A program made the translations under genes and the position numbers. A DNA stretch of 33,061 nt, from positions 1 through 33,061 of the forward strand of contig NZ_JAJDOO010000042.1 of the NCBI RefSeq assembly GCF_020595055.1. The letters are read 5' to 3'. The notes beneath the pieces are model-generated. The model had not been told where the DNA came from. It saw only the letters and a program-made list of their open reading frames with translations, and searched no databases. Below, piece by piece: positions 25,104 to 32,891 of the stretch. This DNA is from Desulfosporosinus shakirovi. Its GTDB lineage: Bacteria > Bacillota > Desulfitobacteriia > Desulfitobacteriales > Desulfitobacteriaceae. Numbering within the stretch: position 1 is the first letter of the stretch; every line of letters begins with the position of its first letter.

Positions 25104-25600
25104 ACAAAACGGGTATTCCAACAGCTGAAGATGTTAAAAAAGTTGCCCCTTCCGAGGACCGGCTTAAAAAAGGCCCTGTAGCCATTATCGAATGTTTCCA
25201 GGAGATTCCCTGTAATCCTTGCACAGAAGCCTGTAAGCAAGGTGCAATTCAACCGATGGAGGATATTAATAACCTGCCTAGACTTGATTTTGATAAATGT
25301 AATGGATGCGGTGTCTGTCTTAGCCGTTGCCCTGGGTTAGCCATCTTCATTGTAGATGCCTCTTATAGCGATACGGAAGCGGTTGTCAGGATTCCTTTTG
25401 AATATCTTCCAGTCCCTCAAGTAAGCGATAAAGTAGTTGGCTTGAGCAGAGCCGGCGAAGAACTTGGCGTTTTTGAAGTGATTAAAGTTCAGTCAGGCGG
25501 CCGGAAAAATAAGACATACACACTATGGATAGTCGTACCTAATAATCTGGCCATGGACCTTCGCAGTATTCGTTTGGGAGGGGTTAGGCATGCAAACTAA
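25097..25600 (+). CDS. Ferredoxin-type subunit with two [4Fe-4S] motifs
   Basis: 167 aa. First cysteine set Cys33, Cys39, Cys42, Cys46 (C-x5-C-x2-C-x3-C, an unusual wide first gap) and second set Cys68, Cys71, Cys74, Cys78 followed by Pro. The C-terminal half (about 85-160) has no cysteine and forms a small beta-rich domain seen in such subunits. It is overlapped by both neighbours, so it is part of the same complex, and probably moves electrons between the HcnA/B-like and HcnC-like flavoproteins. Confidence 0.82.
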   Translation: MLNKTGIPTAEDVKKVAPSEDRLKKGPVAIIECFQEIPCNPCTEACKQGAIQPMEDINNLPRLDFDKCNGCGVCLSRCPGLAIFIVDASYSDTEAVVRIPFEYLPVPQVSDKVVGLSRAGEELGVFEVIKVQSGGRKNKTYTLWIVVPNNLAMDLRSIRLGGVRHAN

Positions 25601-25859
25601 GGAAACGATCGTCTGCCGATGTGAAGATATCACTCTGGAGGAAATAAAGTCGTTGATTGATCAAGGTTACCGTACTATTGATGAAATTAAACGTGTTATT
25701 CGCGCCGGAATGGGTCCTTGCCAAGGACGTACTTGTCGGATGCTGATCGCGCAGGAATTGGCAAAATATTACGGGATCCCTGTTGGTGAAGTTTTGATGC
25801 CTACCTTTCGGCCAACAGTGAGACCGGTGAAACTGGGAACCTTTGCGGGGGGTGAATAA
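25590..25859 (+). CDS. BFD-like [2Fe-2S] small subunit
   Basis: 89 aa, Fer2_BFD family. Ligands Cys9 and Cys11 (VCRCED) and Cys44 and Cys49 (GPCQGRTC) fit the bacterioferritin-associated ferredoxin pattern. In related dehydrogenases the same domain is fused to the C-terminus of the alpha subunit; here it is a separate gene. It overlaps the upstream gene by 11 bases and adjoins the catalytic subunit. Confidence 0.87.
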   Translation: MQTKETIVCRCEDITLEEIKSLIDQGYRTIDEIKRVIRAGMGPCQGRTCRMLIAQELAKYYGIPVGEVLMPTFRPTVRPVKLGTFAGGE

Positions 25860-25860
25860 A

Positions 25861-27009
25861 GTGCAAAAATCAGCTAACGTTGTAATTATCGGCGGTGGGA
25901 TTACAGGGTGCGCCACTGCGTATGAATTGGCCGTCCGTGGAGTTAAGGATATTGTGGTTATCGAAAAGCAATACCTGTCATCAGGAGCAACGGGACGATG
26001 CGGTGCCGGTGTTCGCCAGCAATGGGGAACGGAAACCAACGCAATTCTTGCCCGTGACAGTGTGAAACGTTTTGAGGGTATGAATGAAGAACTGGAATAT
26101 GATAGAGATATCGAGTTTAAGCAAGGCGGTTACCTGATGGTTTCCTACACTCAAAACGAATGGAACCAGTATAAAAAAAATGTTGCCGTTCAGCATAGTC
26201 TGGGGATTCCTACTAAAATGATCACTCCTCAGGAAGCTCAAGAAATTGTGCCCCATCTGAATATTAATGGACTAATCGGTGCTACCTTCTGTCAGTCGGA
26301 CGGTCATGCTAACCCGTTTCACGTTGTGGATGCCTACTATAAAGCTGCCAGTCGGCTGGGGGTTAAATTTGAGACCTACACTTCCGTCACTGGAATCACG
26401 CGGGAAAAAGGTAAGGTGACATCTGTTCAGACCTCTAAAGGTGATATCGCGGCTTCGATGGTGATTAACGCCTGCGGGTATGCGGCGGGTACGATCTGTA
26501 AAATGGTCGGTTTTGAACTGCCTCTTTATCCCCAGCGGCATCAGGCGCTGGTTACCGAACCGGTTGAACCATGCCAGGGGCCGATGGTTATCTCTCTACA
26601 CCATCGTTTATACTGTCAGCAGACCCCACACGGTAGTTTTATTATGGGAGTAGGTGACCCTAATGAACCCAAGGACTTTAACATTAATTCCAGCTGGGAA
26701 TTCTTAGAGGATGTGGCTCGTCAAGCGACCACAGTCTTGCCTCTTTTAAAGAACCTGCGGGTTGTTCGTCAATGGTCTGGTCTCTATGATATGAGCCCTG
26801 ATGCCAATCCGATTTTAGATGAAGTTCCGGACGCTAAAGGAATGTGGGTGGCCGCAGGTTTTAGCGGTCATGGTTTTATGGTTGCTCCTCAAACAGCGGT
26901 TCTTCTGGTTCAGAAAATTCTAGGTCAAAATTGTTTTATGCCCATTGAACGATTTGGTTTGGAACGCTTCAGCGGGGGAGAATTGTTACTTGAATCAGCA
27001 GTGGTATGA
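25861..27009 (+). CDS. HcnC/DadA-like FAD-dependent amino-acid dehydrogenase, catalytic (proline dehydrogenase beta-like)
   Basis: About 382 aa from GTG 25861, directly after the BFD stop; GTG 25852 is an alternative. DAO family: FAD motif VIIGGGITGCATAYE at the N-terminus, then SSGATGRCGAGVRQQWG, a flavin-proximal segment common in proline and sarcosine dehydrogenase beta chains, and the C-terminal GMWVAAGFSGHGFMVAP motif. It would oxidise a secondary amino acid to an imine, here most plausibly L-proline to pyrroline-5-carboxylate, because P5C dehydrogenase is the next gene (28 bases). D-hydroxyproline or sarcosine is possible from family knowledge; the sequence alone does not decide. Confidence 0.85.
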   Translation: MQKSANVVIIGGGITGCATAYELAVRGVKDIVVIEKQYLSSGATGRCGAGVRQQWGTETNAILARDSVKRFEGMNEELEYDRDIEFKQGGYLMVSYTQNEWNQYKKNVAVQHSLGIPTKMITPQEAQEIVPHLNINGLIGATFCQSDGHANPFHVVDAYYKAASRLGVKFETYTSVTGITREKGKVTSVQTSKGDIAASMVINACGYAAGTICKMVGFELPLYPQRHQALVTEPVEPCQGPMVISLHHRLYCQQTPHGSFIMGVGDPNEPKDFNINSSWEFLEDVARQATTVLPLLKNLRVVRQWSGLYDMSPDANPILDEVPDAKGMWVAAGFSGHGFMVAPQTAVLLVQKILGQNCFMPIERFGLERFSGGELLLESAVV

Positions 27010-27037
27010 TGTAAAAAAACTAGGAGGAATGTTAAAA

Positions 27038-28669
27038 ATGAACAATGCATATTTTCAACTTAAACTTCCGGAAAATGAACTAATTAAAGGTTATATGCCG
27101 GGATCACCTGAGCGGTTTGCTTTAAAAGCAGAACTTGAAAGACAATTAGTTAACCCAGTGGAAGTGCCGATTATTATTGGTGGAAAAGAAATTCGTACAG
27201 AGAATAAAGAAAAAATGATTTGCCCTCATGATCATCAGAAAGTACTTGGCGAATACTATGTAGCTGGTGAAAAGGAACTCCTTATGGCAATCGACGCAGC
27301 AGAAGCGGCCAAAGACGAATGGGAAAACATGCCTTGGGAACATAGGGCTACTATTTTCTTAAAAGCAGCTGATTTGTTGACTGGAAAATACAGAGCAAAA
27401 TTATCGGCTTCTTGTATGCTTGGTCAAAGCAAGAATCCTTTTCAAGCAGAAATCGATGTCATCTGTGAATTAGCAGATTTCCTTCGCTTTAATACTTACT
27501 ATGTACAAGAGATATACAAACAACAACCCAACAACTCAAGTGGTATTTGGAACCGCGTAGAATATCGTGCGCTTGACGGTTTTGTTGCAGCGATCACACC
27601 TTTCAACTTTACTGCAATCGGTGGTAACCTTGCTACTGCCCCAGCTATGGCCGGTAACACTGTTTTATGGAAGCCCTCATCCACATCGGTACTTTCAAAC
27701 TACTATGTCATGCAAATTCTTATAGAAGCTGGTTTGCCTGCAGGGGTTATCAACTTCGTACCTTGCCGAGGGGTTGACTTTGGTAAAGTTGTAGTCAGTC
27801 ATCCTAAGATGGCAGGCTTCCACTTCACAGGATCCACAGGTGTATTTAACAACATTTGGAATCAAGTGGGCGGAAATATTGATAAGTATGTTACTTATCC
27901 TCGTCTTGTTGGTGAGACAGGTGGTAAAGACTTTATCTTTGCACATGAATCGGCAGATATTGAAGCACTTACCTGTGCAATCGTTCTTGGTTCTTTCGAA
28001 TATCAAGGGCAAAAGTGTTCTGCGGCGTCCCGTGCTTATATCCCTGAAAGTCTATGGGGGGATTTAAAAAGACGTCTTGAAGAAGAAATTGGCAAGATCA
28101 AGATGGGAGACGTTCGTGATTTCACCAACCTTGTAAATGCTGTTATTGATCAAAAATCCTTTAAAAATATTCAAAGTTATCTTGATTATGTGAGGGAATC
28201 TAAAGATGCTGACATTGTTATTGGTGGGGGAAGCGATGATAGTGTAGGATACTTTGTAGAGCCTACAATAATCTTAGCTAAGTCGCCGACATTCAAGACA
28301 ATGGTAGAAGAAATCTTTGGGCCGGTTATGACCATTTATGTATATCCAAATGACAAATTAGAAGAAACTTTAAAAGAATGTGATACAGCAACCACTTATG
28401 GATTGACAGGTTCTGTATTTGCACAAGACAGAGCTGCAATTATCAAGATGGCAAAGGCTTTGGATCATGCAGCAGGTAACTTCTATATCAATGACAAACC
28501 TACCGGTGCGGTTGTTGGGCAACAACCATTCGGCGGCAGTCGTGGATCCGGTACAAATGATAAAGCTGGCAGTGCAATCAACTTATATCGTTGGATGAGT
28601 CAACGTACCATTAAAGAGACATTTGTGCCGCGTACAGTAGTTAACTATCCTTACATGGAAGAGGAATAA
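27038..28669 (+). CDS. pruA: 1-pyrroline-5-carboxylate dehydrogenase, ALDH4A1 type
   Basis: 543 aa from ATG 27038, with AGGAGG (27022-27027) ten bases upstream. Oxidises P5C/glutamate semialdehyde to glutamate with NAD. Catalytic Cys327 lies in YQGQKCSAASR and the general base Glu293 in VGETGGKDF; GFVAAITPFNFTAIGGN and VGQQPFGGSRGSGTNDK are distinctive for the animal ALDH4A1-like branch rather than the Bacillus RocA branch. The N-terminal PGSPER motif also matches that branch. Cotranscribed with the dehydrogenase complex behind the sigma-54 promoter, it removes P5C made by the complex and by HypD downstream. Confidence 0.95.
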   Translation: MNNAYFQLKLPENELIKGYMPGSPERFALKAELERQLVNPVEVPIIIGGKEIRTENKEKMICPHDHQKVLGEYYVAGEKELLMAIDAAEAAKDEWENMPWEHRATIFLKAADLLTGKYRAKLSASCMLGQSKNPFQAEIDVICELADFLRFNTYYVQEIYKQQPNNSSGIWNRVEYRALDGFVAAITPFNFTAIGGNLATAPAMAGNTVLWKPSSTSVLSNYYVMQILIEAGLPAGVINFVPCRGVDFGKVVVSHPKMAGFHFTGSTGVFNNIWNQVGGNIDKYVTYPRLVGETGGKDFIFAHESADIEALTCAIVLGSFEYQGQKCSAASRAYIPESLWGDLKRRLEEEIGKIKMGDVRDFTNLVNAVIDQKSFKNIQSYLDYVRESKDADIVIGGGSDDSVGYFVEPTIILAKSPTFKTMVEEIFGPVMTIYVYPNDKLEETLKECDTATTYGLTGSVFAQDRAAIIKMAKALDHAAGNFYINDKPTGAVVGQQPFGGSRGSGTNDKAGSAINLYRWMSQRTIKETFVPRTVVNYPYMEEE

Positions 28670-28864
28670 AATAAAATAATTTGTTGCTTATTGTATTCTG
28701 ACTAGTGTAGTTTGAATTCCCCTGCAATGGGAGAATACTCTTATAAATCGTAAACAATCTGGATTATCCCAAGAACAGAATGGGTAAAACAAGGGGTCTG
28801 TTCAAAACAGTAATAAAGTGGACCCTATGTCAAGGACAATTTAAAAAAGAGGCTGAATAAGAAA

Positions 28865-28897
28865 CCCTCATATCATAAATTTGATGTGAGGGTATTC
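28865..28897 (+). terminator. Probable terminator of the dehydrogenase/P5CDH operon
   Basis: CCCTCATATCA (28865-28875) pairs with TGATGTGAGGG (28882-28892) with one G-T pair and a 6-base loop; TATTCTTCT follows, a modest T tract. It lies 195 bases after the P5CDH stop. Confidence 0.65.
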
Positions 28898-28958
28898 TTC
28901 TGAGTTTTTGTAGGATACGATAGTTTCAAGAAATGTCCGCGAAATTTTCATCAATTAT

Positions 28959-28999
28959 TTTATTCAAAATACAAATCAGATATTTATATTTTGAATAAA
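28959..28999. repeat. 13-bp perfect inverted repeat upstream of hypD activase, candidate regulator site
   Basis: TTTATTCAAAATA (28959-28971) and TATTTTGAATAAA (28987-28999) are exact reverse complements, with a 15-base spacer. Located about 205 bases before the activase start. No T tract follows, so it is not a terminator; an operator or upstream activating sequence is more likely. Confidence 0.5.
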
Positions 29000-29203
29000 T
29001 CAATATTAAATAGGATAACCGCTAAGCAACGTTAAACATTAAAACGAAAAGGTTATTATCTGTGTAGAGGGAACTAAACGGTTTGTGGAGAATTAAAAGA
29101 TCTATCCCATTAAATTTATCTTCGAGTATAACCATCTGCTAGGGAAAGGGAACCTTAATCTTTAGCACTGAATTAGTTCTTAAAAAGCAGGAGTGGTGGA
29201 ATT

Positions 29204-30109
29204 TTGCTTAAGGCCAGGATTTTTAACATTATGAAATACTCCATCCATGATGGGCCGGGCATTCGGACGACAATATTTTTCAAAGGTTGTCCTCTCCGCT
29301 GTCCCTGGTGTCATAACCCAGAGGGACAGAGATTCGATCAGGAGTTAATGTATCGGCAGGACAGGTGTATTGGTTGCGGGCAGTGTATAAAAGTCTGCCC
29401 AAGCAAAGCGATTGTTTCTATTGAGGGACAACTGGTTTATTTAAGAGAAAAGTGTCTGGCCTGTGGGGAATGCAGCAGGATTTGCCATGCAAGGGTGAGA
29501 GAGCTGGTTGCTAAGGAGATGTCTTTGAAAGAAGTCATGGCTGAGATCGAGAAAGATTTAATATTCTATGACGAATCCGGAGGAGGAGTAACTTTTTCCG
29601 GTGGAGAAGCGCTTGGGCAACCGGACTTTCTGCTGGAGATACTTAAGGAGTGCCGAAGAAAGGAAATTCACACTGCGGTAGAGACGGCTGGATTTGTGAG
29701 CTTAGATTCCTTGCAAATGATCAGCCCCTATGTGGATCTCTTCTTATATGATTTGAAACTTATGGATAGCAGGAAGCACCAAGATGTAACTGGGGTTCCT
29801 AATGAACTGATTAAAGCAAACCTTCGTTGGCTTGCCGAGAACCATCCACAAGTTATTGTCCGTGTAGCAATCATTCCTGGGATCAATGATGATAAAGATA
29901 ATCTTCGACAAGTGGGTGAATTTGTTTCGGCGTTAAAATGTATAGCAGAAATTCATTGTTTGCCATACCACAAAGCGGGAGTGGATAAGTATCGGCGGCT
30001 TGGTCGGGAGTATAGTCTGGCGGATATACAGTCCCCTGTCGATGAACGCATGGTACAGATAGCAAAGAGGTTGGAGCAGTTTGGGTTGAAGGTGAAAATT
30101 GGGGGATAA
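29204..30109 (+). CDS. Glycyl radical enzyme activase (radical SAM), HypD-activating
   Basis: 301 aa from TTG 29204, nine bases behind AGGAG. Radical SAM motif Cys29-x3-Cys33-x2-Cys36 in FKGCPLRCPWCHNPEG, followed by two ferredoxin-like [4Fe-4S] sets, Cys55/58/61/65 and Cys84/87/90/94, the usual build of activases for dehydratase-type glycyl radical enzymes. GGGVTFSGGEAL is the SAM-binding GGE region. It reduces S-adenosylmethionine and abstracts hydrogen from the partner's glycine (Gly760 of the next gene), 62 bases downstream and surely its substrate. Oxygen-sensitive, cytoplasmic. Confidence 0.94.
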   Translation: MLKARIFNIMKYSIHDGPGIRTTIFFKGCPLRCPWCHNPEGQRFDQELMYRQDRCIGCGQCIKVCPSKAIVSIEGQLVYLREKCLACGECSRICHARVRELVAKEMSLKEVMAEIEKDLIFYDESGGGVTFSGGEALGQPDFLLEILKECRRKEIHTAVETAGFVSLDSLQMISPYVDLFLYDLKLMDSRKHQDVTGVPNELIKANLRWLAENHPQVIVRVAIIPGINDDKDNLRQVGEFVSALKCIAEIHCLPYHKAGVDKYRRLGREYSLADIQSPVDERMVQIAKRLEQFGLKVKIGG

Positions 30110-30171
30110 TATACGGCCACTGCTATAAAGCGAGGGTAAGGTAAATCTACAAGCAAGGAAGTGACCTAAGA

Positions 30172-32529
30172 ATGAATAAACGAGTGACTATGCTCAGACA
30201 ACGCAGCCTTGAGGCTGAAGCTTATATATCCGCAGAAAGAGCGGAGTTGATCACAGAATTCTATCGTTCGGCAGGAAATACTTCCCTTCCTGTCCAACGG
30301 GCTTTAGCGTTTAAATATTTGTTGGAGCACAAGGAGATTTGCATTAATGAGGACGAATTGATCGTAGGAGAAAGAGGGCCGGCTCCTAAGGCTACTTATA
30401 CATACCCCGAACTGTGTTGTCATAGTCTGAAGGATCTGGATATCCTGAATTCGCGTCCGAAAATATCCTTCAAGGTCACTCCGGAAGTGCGTCAAGCTTA
30501 CGAAGAACGAATCATCCCCTTTTGGCAAGGCAATTCTATGCGGGATATGATTTTTGCGGAAATGTCCGAGGAATGGAAGACTTCCTATGATGCTGGCATC
30601 TTTACAGAGTTTATGGAGCAGAGAGCCCCTGGGCACACCGTACTCGATGATAAAATCTATCGCTTAGGTTTTCAAGACTTTATCGCAAAGATTGATGCGC
30701 ATTTGAACAAACTGGACTACTTTAACGATGCGGAAGCGTACTACAAGCAAGAACAACTAAAAGCTATGCGGATCAGTGCAGAAGCCATCATTAGGTTTGC
30801 TGAACGTCACGCTGAAAAAGCTCAAGAACTAGCCCAAGTTGAAACAGACCGTATTCGTAAGGCAGAATTGGAGAGGATTGCCGAGGTTTGTTCTTATGTT
30901 CCGGCTCATGCCCCGCGGAATTTCTGGGAGGCTTTGCAAGCCTATTGGTTTGTGCATTTAGGGGTCATCACAGAACTTAATACCTGGGATGCCTTTAGTC
31001 CGGGACGACTGGATCAACATTTGTATCCTTTCTATAAAAAAGGGTTAGATGAGGGAACCCTGATTGAGGAACAAGCTAGAGAACTCCTTCAGTGTTTTTG
31101 GGTAAAGTTTAACAATCAACCAGCGCCTCCTAAAGTGGGGGTAACTGCTGCCGAAAGCGGAACGTATACGGATTTTGCGAATATCAACAGCGGCGGACTT
31201 AAGGCGGATGGCTCAGACGGGGTCAATGACGTCACTTACCTGGTCTTAGATGTAATCGATGAAATGCGCCTCTTACAGCCAAGCTCAAACATTCAGTTAA
31301 GCAAGAAAAACCCGGATCGCTTCTTGAAACGTGCGGCACGGATCATCCGCAAGGGCTGGGGTCAACCTTCAGTATTTAATGCGGATACGGTTGTCGAGGA
31401 GCTTCTGCGCCAGGGTAAACTGATCGAGGATGCCCGGCAAGGGGGAACGAGCGGCTGTGTGGAGACAGGGGCCTTTGGCAAGGAAAGTTATATTTTAACA
31501 GGGTATTTTAATCTGCCGAAAGTTTTTGAATTAGTCTTGCATAATGGGCTAGACCCCAAAACAGGCCGGCAACTGGGCTTGGAAACTGGAGATCCCAGGA
31601 GTTTTGAGTCCTTTAATGAGTTGTTTGAAGCTTTTAAGAAACAACTTCACTACTTTATGGATATTAAGGTTAAAGGGAGTAATATCATTGAACGTCTTTA
31701 TGCAACCTATATGCCGTCTCCATTTCTTTCTTTGCTAATTGATGACTGTATTGCTAAGGGCAAGGATTATAATGATGGTGGTGCTCGATATAACACCAAC
31801 TATGTGCAAGGGGTTGGCCTTGGAAGTCTGACAGACACATTATCCGGAGTAAAATACCATATATTTGAGCAGAAGAATCTTGCCATAGATCAGTTGCTCG
31901 ATGCTTTAAGCGCTAATTTCTCGGGACATGAGGCGGTGCGCCAGTTGCTGATGAACAAGACACCCCACTTTGGAAATGATCATGACTATGCTGACGAAGT
32001 AATGGTGGATATTTTTAATACTTACTATAGTGAAGTTAATGACAGGCCTAATACTAAGGGCGGAGTTTATCGGATCAATATGTTGCCGACGACTTGCCAC
32101 GTTTATTTTGGTTCCGTCATTGGTGCTTCTGCGGAAGGGCGGAAAGCTTGGGAACCGCTTTCGGAAGGGATTTCTCCAGTTCAGGGAATGGACCTTTTGG
32201 GCCCAACTGCGGTCATTAAATCAGCTTCCAAACTCGATCATGCACGGACTGGAGGGACCTTGTTAAATCTGAAGTTTACACCTCAAGTCTTAGAGGGAGA
32301 AGAGGGAATTGATAAATTGGCTCATTTAGTGCGATCGTATTTCAAATTGGGGGGACACCATATTCAATTTAACGTGGTCAGTGCCAAGATCTTGCGAGCA
32401 GCCCAAGCTGAGCCGAAAAAATATCGGGACCTAATCGTACGAGTGGCAGGGTATAGTGACTATTTCTGTGATCTAAGTGAGGCGTTGCAGGAGGAGATTA
32501 TCACCCGGACGGAACATACAACCTTCTAG
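30172..32529 (+). CDS. hypD: trans-4-hydroxy-L-proline dehydratase (glycyl radical enzyme)
   Basis: 785 aa. Dehydrates trans-4-hydroxy-L-proline to (S)-1-pyrroline-5-carboxylate by radical chemistry. The thiyl radical Cys429 and general-base Glu431 lie in SGCVETG; the glycyl radical Gly760 in RVAGYSDYF. Residues I recall for the Clostridioides difficile enzyme (His160, Asp278, Ser334, Phe340, Cys434, Glu436, Tyr450, Leu643, Thr645, Gly765) are all found at a constant offset of -5: His155, Asp273, Ser329, Phe335, Cys429, Glu431, Tyr445, Leu638, Thr640, Gly760. This separates it from glycerol, propanediol, choline and arylacetate enzymes. AAGGAAGTGA precedes the ATG. No P5C reductase follows, unlike many hypD loci. 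Confidence 0.95.
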   Translation: MNKRVTMLRQRSLEAEAYISAERAELITEFYRSAGNTSLPVQRALAFKYLLEHKEICINEDELIVGERGPAPKATYTYPELCCHSLKDLDILNSRPKISFKVTPEVRQAYEERIIPFWQGNSMRDMIFAEMSEEWKTSYDAGIFTEFMEQRAPGHTVLDDKIYRLGFQDFIAKIDAHLNKLDYFNDAEAYYKQEQLKAMRISAEAIIRFAERHAEKAQELAQVETDRIRKAELERIAEVCSYVPAHAPRNFWEALQAYWFVHLGVITELNTWDAFSPGRLDQHLYPFYKKGLDEGTLIEEQARELLQCFWVKFNNQPAPPKVGVTAAESGTYTDFANINSGGLKADGSDGVNDVTYLVLDVIDEMRLLQPSSNIQLSKKNPDRFLKRAARIIRKGWGQPSVFNADTVVEELLRQGKLIEDARQGGTSGCVETGAFGKESYILTGYFNLPKVFELVLHNGLDPKTGRQLGLETGDPRSFESFNELFEAFKKQLHYFMDIKVKGSNIIERLYATYMPSPFLSLLIDDCIAKGKDYNDGGARYNTNYVQGVGLGSLTDTLSGVKYHIFEQKNLAIDQLLDALSANFSGHEAVRQLLMNKTPHFGNDHDYADEVMVDIFNTYYSEVNDRPNTKGGVYRINMLPTTCHVYFGSVIGASAEGRKAWEPLSEGISPVQGMDLLGPTAVIKSASKLDHARTGGTLLNLKFTPQVLEGEEGIDKLAHLVRSYFKLGGHHIQFNVVSAKILRAAQAEPKKYRDLIVRVAGYSDYFCDLSEALQEEIITRTEHTTF

Positions 32530-32580
32530 GGTGGAACTGCTACGTTTAATGAAATATTATCAAGTGCTAAAGGGGTGATG

Positions 32581-32688
32581 ATGTTTTTCCAAACTATTAC
32601 TTGGGGGACTAAGAGAAAAAACGATGGAATATTGCCGGAGGAAGACCATGGAAAGAAAATTACGGAAAAGAGCTTAAAGAGATCATAA
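32581..32688 (+). CDS. Possible small protein (35 aa) after hypD
   Basis: ATG 32581 (or 32578) behind AAAGGGGTG encodes a basic, lysine-rich hydrophilic peptide beginning MFFQTITWGTKRKNDG. No domain, signal or homologue is recognised. The ribosome-like site is good but the spacing short, and a 35-codon ORF can arise by chance. Confidence 0.3.
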   Translation: MFFQTITWGTKRKNDGILPEEDHGKKITEKSLKRS

Positions 32689-32719
32689 TAGTATAAAAGC
32701 ATTGAACCTTGGCCATTGG

Positions 32720-32891
32720 AAAAATGGGGATGTAACGAAACTTGTTTTCCAGTTTATTGCATTCCCGCTCCACTTGTAATCCCCTGATATAATAGAGGAC
32801 TGTTCACCACTTCAAAGGTGTACAGTCCTCTATTTTGGGATAACGCACCACCAGTTTGAAAAAACTCAAGTTTCGTTACGGCCCCATTTTT
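32720..32891. repeat. Nested inverted-repeat element, MITE-like or structured RNA
   Basis: Outer arms 32720-32744 and 32867-32891 are 25 bases long and complementary at 23 positions, the exceptions being the two bases at 32730-32731. They enclose a second hairpin at 32791-32834. The total is 172 bases without coding capacity. No target-site duplication is visible at the ends. Confidence 0.6.
32791..32836. terminator. Strong hairpin with T tail inside the repeat element
   Basis: AATAGAGGACTGT pairs with ACAGTCCTCTATT and, inside a single T-T mismatch, CACC pairs with GGTG; TTTT follows. It can act as terminator for the hypD unit in either direction. Confidence 0.75.

Larger units (their letters stand above)
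28670..29203. other. 534-bp intergenic region between P5CDH and the activase
   Basis: No credible gene. It holds a terminator (28865-28897), a 13-bp perfect inverted repeat (28959-28999) and the ribosome site AGGAG (29190-29194) of the activase. GG-N10-GC spacing was searched for by eye and no sigma-54 promoter was found here. Confidence 0.6.

Noticed and set aside
25584-26039. Minus-strand ORF of 151 aa opposite the BFD and dehydrogenase genes
   Set aside because: Antisense shadow of well-supported genes with no ribosome site or recognisable domain.
28790-28860. Sequence resembling an insertion-sequence end (GTGGACCCTATGTCAAGGAC)
   Set aside because: No transposase, no partner inverted repeat and no target duplication could be found; resemblance is from memory only.
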